Part shown: piece after piece, positions 53,420 through 64,000 of the stretch
Numbering within the stretch: position 1 is the stretch's first letter
Layout of the letters: each line of letters starts with the position of its first letter
Assembly (NCBI RefSeq): GCF_026210795.1
Contig: NC_089433.1
Coordinates: 806,001 to 870,000, forward strand
Direction: 5' to 3'
DNA: 64,000 bases
Source of the DNA: Rhizophagus irregularis
Lineage: Eukaryota > Glomeromycota > Glomeromycetes > Glomerales > Glomeraceae
The notes under the pieces: generated by a model
What the model was told of the DNA's origin: nothing
The model's database searches: none
What the model saw: only the letters and a program-made list of their open reading frames with translations
Made by a program: the position numbers and the translations under genes

Positions 53420-54990
53420 AAAAAGGAAATTTCCAACAAATGAACTTAATTATTAATTATTGTTCCAAGTATAACAAAGGGGCTACTAAATGGACCAGAT
53501 TTAGCATTGTACAATGAAAACAAACGCACAATATTTACTTTTTTTTGCAGTCACTAAATAGAAAGATCAGCAATCCGACATTCCCAATAATTGCATCTGA
53601 AAAGTTCACAAGACCTCGGATGAAATCAAGCCGAATATCCGAGATATCATCATGAAGTCACGTGGACCACTATGCTAATGGGATGCAACAATATCAACTA
53701 CAATCATCAAAAAAGTATCAGATTAAATTATTAAAAATGCAAAAAGAGAGAGCTAAAAATTTTTGTGAAGATTGGCTTCAAGACCCTTGAAACTTTCAAT
53801 CAAATAAACAAATCTTCAGATGGTCTCGTTTAGAGCTCGATCAGTCCAGGTTACCTGGCCAATATTTTTTCGGGTTTGGTCAGTCAGTCGGGTTGGGTCG
53901 GGTATTCCTAGAAGCTTTAGTAAGTAAGGTAATAATGAGGCATAGGTAGTAAGGAGGAAACCTTAATAGGGAAATTGTTGCTTCCCTAATTGATTCCTTA
54001 GACTCATACGATTTACCGAACTGATATACCGGTTGATAATAAAAAAGCATTTTTAAAAACGTTTTTTAAGAAAAGTTAAATAATAACAAAAGTTTTTATA
54101 GTTTCAATAAAAAACAACCGGTTTGTCTTAATATTTAATAAAAAGATAATGGCTTTTCAAATTTAATAAAAAAGGCCGATTCTTCATTAAATAATAAAAA
54201 ATTGGGCTTTTGATTTTAATAGAGAATGGTTATTTTATTAATTAATAAGTTGATTAATAAAAAAAAAAGACCCAGTAATTTTTTATTAAAATGATAAAAA
54301 AAAGGAATTTTTCATTATTCAATTCATTTTTAATAAACAAGACCCTATTTCAGTTAGTAAAAATCCAGTTTTTTTAAACATGTACGAATTGGTAATTACT
54401 AATCGGGCATCGGGTTTCAGATCCTTATGTAAAATGTTGAAATGACATTTTTTGGCATTTTTTTATAAATTATAAATCAATTCTATCTTTCAAAAAAAGC
54501 GTACAAAATTTTTCAGTAACAACTAACAACTAGAGCAGTTCAGATACAGCAGTTAGTGAGCTTTAAAAAATAAATATATTGATAAATTTGTATTTATTTA
54601 TTATTTTTAAATAGCCTTAATTAATATGTATGAGAAAATGATATTTTAAAATCAAGTAATCTTCCAATTTTATCAAAAAAAAAATTTGGATTTGATCAAA
54701 GCAAAATGAAGTTCAAAAAATTCACATGATTGTATTATGTTGTCACGATATTGGAATTTGACATATGAAAGTGAACAATAACAAAATTAAAGACTTTGGA
54801 AGTAACCCCTAATTTAGTTTAGATTTTATTAAGATAGTTATTATAATTTTATTTTATTTTTTTTCTTTCTTTTAGATTTATTTTTTATTTTTTCAATTTT
54901 GTTTTATGTAAGGTGAGTTCATTGATTAAGATGTCTTGCAAGATATGTATGAAAAAAGACATGCACTGTACACAAATGATAGTACCACTA
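53420..54990. other. Gene-free stretch with decayed repeats
   Basis: A patch at 53540-53900 is less AT-rich and may be a remnant of a transposon, but no frame is recognisable. At 54050-54380 TTTAATAAAAA recurs every 30-50 bp. Confidence 0.4.
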
Positions 54991-55535
54991 GGTTACGGTA
55001 CATTTCGCCGAAATCCATCTCACTGAAACCGCCGAAGCCATTTCACCGAAGAGATATTTTACCGAAGGGACGTTTCGCCGAAAGGACGTTTTGCTAAAGT
55101 ACATTTTATCGAATCCATTTCACCGAATCGCCAAATGGACATTTCGCCGAAAATGGTAGCAATTAACATTTTAATAAAAAACATTCATCGCGCAATGAAA
55201 ATAAAAATTAAATTATTTTTAGAGAATTTTTTTTCCAGGATATTATCACTTTAACATTTAAGTAACTGATGTTAAGTGCTAAGAAATATATATATATATA
55301 ACTTTATTTTCCTGAAAACATATATTCACGAATAAGTAAGTAAAAAAAGACTATTAATATTAATAAAAATCAGATAATTCAAAAATTTTTCTAGAGAACA
55401 TTTTTTTATGTATTTAGTATAAAAATTGTTTCTTCCATTTGGTTATTTTATTGTTTTTCGGCGAAATGTCCATTCGGCGAAATGTTCATTCGACAAAATG
55501 GCTTCGGCGAAATGGGGTTTTGGTGAATGGACGTC
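54991..55535. mobile_element. MITE with arrays of TTTCGCCGAAA
   Basis: The left end GGTTACGGTACATTTCGCCG (54991) is followed by about eight CATTTC(G/A)CCGAA-like motifs every 15-20 bp to about 55157. The right end (55458-55535) has the same motifs inverted (TTCGGCGAAATG). The middle is AT-rich and non-coding. The same left end recurs at 61130. Confidence 0.7.
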
Positions 55536-55581
55536 AAAACATTTTTCTACTTTTATTCTTATTTTATGTAGTACTTTTATG

Positions 55582-57655
<2,074 letters not shown>

Positions 57656-57663
57656 TGCAGCAA

Positions 57664-58258
57664 CATTGATCAGGGGGAAAAGGGAGGACGAAAGGGAAAG
57701 GGAAAACTAAAGGGAAGGGGAGAACGAAAGGGAAAGAAGGGAACGAAAGGGAAAGGGGATAACGAGAGGGAAAGGGGATAACGAGAGGGAAAGGGGATAA
57801 CGAAAGGGAAAGGGGAGTATGAAAGGGAAAGGGGATAACGAAGGGATAACGAAGGGGAAAGGGGATAACGAAGGGAAAGGGAAGATGAAGGGGAAAAAAG
57901 GGAACGAAAGGGAAAGGAAAGAACGAAGGGAAAAGGGGAACGAAAGGGAAAGGAGAGAACGAAGGGGAAAGGGGAGAACGAAAGGGAAAGGGAGGACGAA
58001 GGGGAAAGGGGATAACGAAAGGGAAAGGGAAGAACGAAGGGGAAAGGGGAAGACGAAGGGGAAAGGGGATAACGAAGGGAAAGGGAAAACGAAGGGGAAA
58101 GAAGGGAACGAAAGGGAAAGGAAAGAACGAAGGGAAAAGGAGAACGAAAGGGAAAGGAGAGAACGAAGGGAAAAGGGAAGACGAAGGGGAGAACGAAAGG
58201 GAAAGGGGATAACGAAGGGAGAACGAAAGGGAAAGGGGAGAACGAAGGGGGAAGGAAA
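57664..58258. repeat. GA-rich minisatellite, about 590 bp
   Basis: Units of about 15-25 bp built from GAACGAAGGG, GAAAGGG, AAAGGGGATAACGA and AAGGGAAAGG. The plus strand is almost purely purine, except for one C (and sometimes a T) in each ACGA or ATAACGA. Long frames on both strands (Arg/Glu/Gly/Lys-rich on plus, Pro/Phe/Ser/Leu-rich on minus) arise because the repeat contains no stop codons. CTGATCA/TGATCAG inverted copies lie just to the left (57638 and 57666). Confidence 0.85.
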
Positions 58259-58259
58259 T

Positions 58260-61125
58260 ACACAACATAAACATTCTTACAGTTAATATGATCCATGCAC
58301 TTTAGGTTTCTTAAAACGATAAATAATATATTTGTTATTATTTATTCATACCATTCATACCATAATACTTACAATATTATCTGAAAAAAACAAACCTTCT
58401 GTTGGCAGCCGAAAAAATTTTGTAGAGTCACGCGGCTTGGGCAGTGTCCGGTCCGGAAGGAGCTCTGGTAGTAGAAGAGGGATCCGCAGGAGAACGAAAA
58501 GAAAGGAATCAAGCTGGAGTGTGAATAGAGGCTTCAAGAGAAGAGTTTTCCGGAGCGGTAAGTTCGTCGGTGTTTTGAGTATTCATTACTTCCTATATAA
58601 GTTCTACTGAGAAGGGAAAACAAGTGAATATTCTGAATATTCGATGATAACAATAATAAAACTGCAGAACCATAAGAAACAAAAGGCCCCAATGAGTCTT
58701 ATATATATATAAAAAATATGAGGCTTAGAAATGTATTAAATGTATTAATTTTTACTAACTGTGACTCAGATGCGGTGTTACAACTGTTACGCGATTCCAA
58801 TATCGCATAATCATTTCGATTTTAATATTGTTATTTTACTATTTACTGATTAGATGCAATTTGCAATCAAGTATCAATAAAGTTTATTAAAGATTATTAA
58901 TTGAATAGTTATATCATGCAAGTATACTGTATCATGAATCCGTTACTAATTCAGTATAACGGAACTCCGTTCATACTTTTTTTAAGCATCACATTTAATA
59001 ACTTTGCCTTTCTTTTACGCAAAATCCAATATATTATTTATATATAATATAACTGTATATATTAAAAAAAACAAACTTTTATTATTTGTTATCATTTCTC
59101 TATTTTTTTAAAAAAAAGAAAAATGACTACTTATTTTGATAACCTTCAAAGAAACTATACTGGTGCATCTATTATGGAAGACTGTATTGAAACTATATCT
59201 ATTTTCTTGAAGTAACCGATGGACTTGTAATCTATTTAGAATGTATAGAATTTAATTCTAATAAACTTTTTAGACTTACTTGGTTAATGTCGTTTAAAGT
59301 GATATAAGGAAACATTGAGGTACATTTTTATCATTTTAATCGGGTTAATTGTTTTAATCTGGTTAATAGTTTTAACCATTTTAATCAGTTTAATGGGTTT
59401 AATAGAAATTCTCTTTATATAGAAAGTTAGGAAACATTATGGTGTTGTTCTATCAAAGATTCATATTCCCGAAAAGTTGGTTAACGAACAAGGTAAAAAA
59501 AAAAATGTCCCGCTACTGATCATAAATTTCATATAAATATAGAGGATTGGATTTACTTTAGTAACATTAAGTCGTTCCTTTTAATTTCTTTTACTGAGGT
59601 TTATAGTGTTATTTCATGGAATGCTCGTCTGACCTAGAGCTCCAAACTATGTACTTATCGTTATATATGATGTTCTTATATAGGGGGTAACTATGTGAGG
59701 GTACGACATTTTTCCACAATTATGTAAATTTGTTTTTGAGGGTTTTACAGAATAATGAAATTTTTTCATACCCTGAGATTATAAGATTAATCATGTTACA
59801 GTACGCCGATGTTCCTTTAAATTTTAAATTTTTTTTGCCTTATAAATATTTTGATTTTACGTTTGGTTTATTTTAGAAAACAATTTTTTTTTAGATAAAT
59901 AATTATTTAACACTTGATGATTAATCGCGTAGTGCGGGCCGTTCATGTAATTTTTATATCCCGTTACTATTCAACAATATCTCAATATCTGCATAAACAA
60001 ACTGAGATAATTGATAGTATATTTATTGTACTAATATAATAAGTGTATATATAGTACTACAATTTTTGCAGTTCTAGAATTACGGTAAAAAATAATGATG
60101 TCACTTATATGTATTAGGATCACGAGAATATACTAAATGCAGGGGTATCAACAAGCTAGTTCAATATAATAGCGTATAATGCTGCTACTTCAGACTCATC
60201 GTCTCAAGTTCAAATAATAGACGGTAGCCATATTATCTTTTGTTTACGCTATGTAGCTCAGGTTTATTTAAGTGGCAAGATATATTGCTAATGTGAATAA
60301 TTTTTTGGACTAATTAAATTATATCTTATTTATAGTCAGAACCAGTGTGTAATTTCTTGGTGGTAATATATTCAAGAGATGTTAATGGTGTTTCTAATTA
60401 GTTACGGATTATCTGTGAACTGTTAATATGTTAAGGTAGACGAGAAAAAAGCATTTCTTTACAAAAACCTATTTTATATTAATGTGATTTTTTTTTTCAG
60501 AAATTGTGGTGATATTGTTACCAGCTGTAACAGTAAATAAAAGTCGTATGACTGGCGTAATTATATCGTAAAATTATATGATTACCAATGGGATTCTTAC
60601 TCAATACTGCCTCACTTGGCACGTCGGTATTGTTCGTTAAGAGTCGTCAAGGTAAATAACTAGAAATACGGAAATATAACAGGTTACGACGGATATAAAA
60701 ATATTTTGATTTTTGACGTTAGACGGAATGAAATACAAAATAATCGCAAAAAAATTTATATCCGCTGAAACGGGCCAAAAGTTTTTGTCATAGATTACTG
60801 GATTACTTGCATCAATTAATTTTTATCATATTTTCATTAAAGTTTTCAATGTCTCAATTAGTAAGATTAAAAAGTGATTAGGGAGTTTAATTTACAATTT
60901 AACCCATAACACAAAAACAGATTTATTACAGTCATTTAATTGATTATTAATTACTAGAATTCATTACGATTTACGAAAAAAAAAAAATTAATAATAAAAA
61001 AACAAGATTTATTTTACATTTTCATGGTTTGAAACAAACATTTAATCAAAGTTTTATTTGAGTTTATGATAATGATTATCAAATAAAGTGAGGCTCGTAC
61101 AACAAATTTAAATTAGCATGTTAAG
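58260..61125. other. Largely gene-free stretch
   Basis: A G/C-richer open stretch at 58400-58610 (Ser/Arg/Gly-rich on plus) has no recognisable domain. At 59122 a short frame MTTYFDNLQRNYTGASIMED continues as CIETISIFL and, after a one-base shift, as VTDGLVIYLECIEFNSNKLF; it is probably a broken small gene with a TATA-rich region upstream (59035-59070). TTTTAATC(G/T)GGTTAAT-like motifs repeat at 59334-59403. The rest holds nothing I can name. Confidence 0.4.
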
Positions 61126-61292
61126 AATGGTTACGGTACATTTCGCCGAAAGCCATTTCGCCGAAAGGACGTTTCGCCGAAAAATAGGGCCAACATTATG
61201 CAGAATTATAAATAACTCAGGCCAGAGATTATTTTTCGGCGAAATGGCTTTCAGCGAAATGTCCTGATACCGCTAAGGAAGGGTTAAGAATG
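61121..61292. mobile_element. Short MITE of the TTTCGCCGAAA family with target duplication
   Basis: TTAAGAATG lies at 61121-61129 and 61284-61292. The element between them starts GTTACGGTACATTTCGCCG and its inner inverted repeats each carry two to three CATTTCGCCGAAAG motifs. It shares its left end with the copy at 54991 but is only 154 bp. Confidence 0.75.
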
Positions 61293-61306
61293 CAATCGAT
61301 CGGTTA

Positions 61307-61594
61307 GTTTCTGATCACTGTGATCAAATATAAATGATATACTGCAAATCAGTACTATGGTATCTTGATTTAAATTAACTTTTCTCCCTCTATTTTAAGG
61401 TAATTTAAACACATACAGTATGTATATTCAATTTTAAAAAAGAGAAGGAGTGCTTTAAACATACTGTATGTGTTTAAATTACCTTTGAAATTTCAAAAAT
61501 AGAGGGAGAAAAGTTAATTTAAATCAAGATACCATAGTACTGATTTGCAGTATATCATTTATATTTCCTAACAGGGATCACAGTGATCAGAAAC
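61307..61594. repeat. Long foldback: inverted arms of about 120 bp
   Basis: The left arm (61307-61426) contains TTTCTGATCACTGTGATC, AAATGATATACTGCAAATCA, GTACTATGGTATCTTGATTT and AACTTTTCTCCCTCTA. The right arm (61458-61594) contains the exact complements in reverse order. The arms differ mainly by two small insertions (near 61485 and 61566). The spacer is about 30 bp. A transcript would form a very long hairpin. It carries no coding frame and has no clear target duplication. Confidence 0.85.
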
Positions 61595-61970
61595 ATGCCC
61601 TCTCTCAAAAATAAGTTTTTTCAGAGAAAGAACCAATCATAGGCTCAGAAGTAAAATCAACTAAATATTATTGCTAATCTTTTTTCGGAGTAAAAAGTAT
61701 CGCACACGTCTGGCGGAGTCCTCCTTTATATTTGTTTACAGTTCCTTTTTCCTTATAGAACTTCACGAGTTCTTCACGTTCCTTTGAATTATTGTTGAAA
61801 AAAAAAACCATTTTTAAAAAGAAAAAAGGGGTAAAACGTTATTAATTTATTTATTTTATTTCTAAAAGAGTAGTGAATCTAAGACTATTTACAAGGGGTA
61901 AAACGTTACAATTAATGCCAAGACTTTTTATTATGATCATTTATGTCACGTGACTTAATAATGAATTTCT

Positions 61971-61980
61971 GTATATATAG
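61971..61980 (+). promoter_or_regulatory. TATA box of the secreted-protein gene
   Basis: GTATATATAG lies about 85 bp before the ATG at 62063. Confidence 0.55.
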
Positions 61981-62062
61981 GCCAAAATTTTATTATAAGT
62001 TGAGAGTTAGAGTCGTATGGTAAAATATTAATTTACTTATAAAAGAATAGTATTTATTAATT

Positions 62063-62473
62063 ATGATGTTCGTACAAAATTTAGGATTATTGATAATTTT
62101 ATTATCTCTTATCAATACTTCCTATTCATATCCCCAACATAGAGTAGCGTTTAATCCACGAGGAGTTAATTCGGTTATAAATAGAATATGCATTCATTGG
62201 TACGATTATCATCAAAATGAGATATCGACTGAATGCGACATACCAGCTGAACTCTTTTCATCAAAGACATCTCCAGCAAATTGGTCAATAGGATATAAAC
62301 TCTCTATACATACAGTGGCTGGTACATTTCATAATGGCCCATATTTTTGGTGGGATGGCTGGGTAAATGGGATATATTGTAACGATATACATTTTCATTT
62401 ACGAGAAGGTGGTTTAGTTGTTGTAGAAACTTTAAATAAGTCTATAGTTTATGATAAATGTTCCTGGGAATAA
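62063..62473 (+). CDS. Small secreted cysteine-containing protein
   Basis: A single exon of 136 residues. The first about 22 residues (MMFVQNLGLLIILLSLINTS) form a typical signal peptide with likely cleavage near SYS-YPQHR. The mature part of about 114 residues has four cysteines (43, 58, 106 and 133) that could form two disulfides. It is rich in Trp, His and Tyr (HWYDYHQNE, GPYFWWDGWVNGIYC), has one NWS site, and ends in CSWE. No known domain is recognised. Its size, signal and even number of cysteines fit a candidate secreted effector or a small extracellular binding protein (inference). The two adjacent ATGs at 62063 and 62066 make the start ambiguous by one residue. The frame is intact, and the gene lies in a MITE-rich neighbourhood. 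Confidence 0.8.
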   Translation: MMFVQNLGLLIILLSLINTSYSYPQHRVAFNPRGVNSVINRICIHWYDYHQNEISTECDIPAELFSSKTSPANWSIGYKLSIHTVAGTFHNGPYFWWDGWVNGIYCNDIHFHLREGGLVVVETLNKSIVYDKCSWE

Positions 62474-62479
62474 TAAATC

Positions 62480-63370
62480 AGATGATTGATTACTATTGGA
62501 AGAATTCACAGAAGTAATTGTATTTGTTTTAGTAATATATCCTGTAGTTTAGATAACAGAAAGTATTTTTCTTATTAAGTAGAAAAACAAATAGTTTAAT
62601 TTTCTGTATAAAAATATTTGAAATCAAATTAATTATCTATATCTATTATATAAATTACCTGACTTGTTATTTGTGTTTTGTGAACAGGTTATGATTTATA
62701 ATTTTGTTATATGATTTAATCAATAAAAACGAATACAATATAATTTGTATTCCGACTTTATTTATCTATTCCAAGAAATTTTTTCCAAACTTGTATCAAC
62801 ATTTTCTCAATTAGTGATATTATAACATCTACTTTACAGGTGACATAAAAAAAATAAAGATAAATGAAATAATAAAGTAATGATAAAAAAATAAAAAATA
62901 AAAAATGATAATATAAAAAAATGGCTAAGGCGGCCATCTAGGGCTTAGTTTTCCAGAAAAAAAAAATTTAAAATAATTTACTTTCATTAAAAGTATAGTA
63001 CTAGTATAGTCCGTTACATTACTAATGGAATTTTGCGTGTTACGAAAAATTGCCAAAGATCATGAAATTCCCAGGCAAATTTGCCTGCAATTTTATAATA
63101 CATAACACAAAATCATAATTCCCTGCATGCTCGTAAATAAATATTTCAATGACTTTTACATAAAAATTTAAGTAAAGAGCTTCATAAACCAATTTAAAAA
63201 TTTCGCATGCAAATTTGCCTGCGAGATATTTGCGATAATAATTTATTGCTAATTTTTGCTTATCACATAAAATTTAAATTTTCAAAATTGGATGCATTAT
63301 AGATGAAGAGTTGTGCAATGTTATGCCAATTTTGCCATATTATAATATGCTTAATATGGTTATGGGTCTA
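62480..63370. other. Gene-free stretch with recurring GCAAATTTGCCTGC
   Basis: No gene. The motif GCAAATTTGCCTGC occurs near 63076 and 63210, and GCAAATTTTGCCTGC near 63533, each with partial palindromy (GGCAAATTTGCC). Confidence 0.45.
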
Positions 63371-63373
63371 AAT

Positions 63374-63495
63374 CGCGACGGGTCAAAATCCCGAATGGGT
63401 CAAAATCCCGACAGTTGGCCCGCGTTATGCAGAATTATGCGGAATCACGTGATATTTTGGCCAGCATTAGAATTCGAGATTTTGACCGGATCACG
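63374..63495. mobile_element. Short inverted-repeat element (MITE-like)
   Basis: GGTCAAAATCCCGAAT (63381-63396) is mirrored by ATTCGAGATTTTGACC at 63472-63487. A second GGGTCAAAATCCCGACA follows at 63397. The same motif is found in the MITE at 36.9 kb. No coding capacity. Confidence 0.55.
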
Positions 63496-63750
63496 CTTAA
63501 TATATAGTAATTTAAATTCAAAAAGTTCGCAAGCAAATTTTGCCTGCGTTACAGATGAGGGGATAATTCAAAGAAATTGTATGTCGATAAGTTAAATTTA
63601 TTATTTTTATTCCAACTTTATCAATTAACCGCGTTCTGAGAATCTTCACCTCAAATGTTTAGTACATAAAATAATAAACCAGTGTGATAAATAAATTTAT
63701 TTAAATATATTAAAGATTTTATATATAAAAAAAAGGTTAATTTAAAATAA

Positions 63751-64000
63751 TTACTCGATTTTCTTAATACAGATACCGTAAGGACGTAAATTATTCCCAT
63801 CGGGTGAAATCTAATATTCACCGATTCCAGTTTCTATATTTGAAATTCTAATCAAATTCTCTGGGTTAACTCTATTTTGGAACACAACCAGATAGTCATC
63901 TCCTTCATAAGTAAATTTAATGGCATATTTAGATGCGACATCAATATCTGGAGTGGAATAAAATCTGTATCCAAATGGTAATGGTTTCTTACAAGAGAAA
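63751..64000 (-). pseudogene. 3' end of a gene with an in-frame TAG
   Basis: The minus frame entering at 64000 reads KKPLPFGYRFYSTPDIDVAS, KYAIKFTYEGDDYLVVFQNR and VNPENLIRISNIETGIGEY, then TAG (63811-63813), then ISPDGNNLRPYGICIKKIE and a final stop at 63751. The layout (FYSTPDIDVASKYA, VVFQNRVNP, RPYGICI) looks like the C-terminal half of an ADP-ribosyltransferase/PARP-like fold, which is a tentative assignment. The TAG falls where a Trp or Gln codon would fit, with intact sequence after it. It is a recently disabled gene, an allele, or a readthrough case. The 5' part is outside the window. Confidence 0.55.

Noticed and set aside
54991-55160. CRISPR-like spacing of TTTCGCCGAAA motifs
   Set aside because: Spacing is 15-20 bp with similar, not unique, intervening bases. 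The motifs form the inverted ends of a MITE in a eukaryotic genome.
58332-58610. Ser/Arg/Gly-rich open frame of 92 codons
   Set aside because: Starts in AT-rich non-coding sequence. No domain, and the opposite strand is equally open over the same part.

Overview
The window reads as nuclear DNA of an early-diverging filamentous fungus, most likely an arbuscular mycorrhizal fungus of the Rhizophagus type (inference). It is very AT-rich, genes have short GT-AG introns of about 70-95 nt, and the intact genes belong to families that are strongly expanded in those genomes: BTB-TLDc, HSPA12-like Hsp70, kinase-like plus Sel1-repeat proteins, F-box proteins, P-loop NTPases of the Crinkler/RHS kind, and a small secreted protein. 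Most of the 64 kb is transposon-derived or gene-free.

Layout. 0-3.4 kb: the 5' part of a LINE on the minus strand, with decayed ORF1 and ORF2 endonuclease. 3.4-8 kb: gene-free, with tandem repeats, a pyrimidine-rich block and a small inverted-repeat element. 8.0-9.5 kb: intact BTB-BACK-TLDc gene. 10.5-15.4 kb: a locus with its own TATA box. Its first exon has been split by a 2.6-kb poly(TAAA)-tailed retroelement flanked by an 18-bp target duplication. It continues into a tandem array of intron-like units and ends in a broken phage-type (GH24) lysozyme. 17.1-22.0 kb: a 4.8-kb terminal-inverted-repeat element that carries a second, more decayed intron-like array and a minus-strand gene of unknown function. 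It sits next to a DUF2235 hydrolase scrap. 22.3-24.5 kb: nested small DNA transposons. 25.0-27.1 kb: six-exon Hsp70-like gene. 27.8-36 kb: fragments (transposase N-terminus, P-loop NTPase, tRNA-like remnant, F-box). 36.9-38.9 kb: MITEs and simple repeats. 40.9-45 kb: a Sel1 protein and a paralogous pseudokinase-Sel1 gene in tandem. 47.7-49.1 kb: decayed FAR1/MULE transposase. 49.7-53.3 kb: a 1214-residue Sel1 protein built from a 108-residue super-repeat. 55-61.6 kb: MITEs, a GA-rich minisatellite and a long foldback. 62.1 kb: secreted cysteine-containing protein. 63.8 kb to the end: the 3' end of a further gene interrupted by a stop codon.

The most unusual feature is the pair of arrays at 13.7-14.9 kb and 19.3-21.4 kb. 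Each consists of repeated units in which a 5' splice site, a TACTAAC-like branch-point box and a pyrimidine tract plus AG follow one another at the spacing of a normal intron of this genome, separated by very short exon-like pieces. In the first array the branch box sits in the loop of a short hairpin whose stem sequence changes from unit to unit while pairing is kept. The genes in the window do not form an obvious pathway. The Sel1 and kinase-Sel1 genes and the BTB gene are likely scaffolding or signalling proteins, and the Hsp70-like gene a chaperone relative.
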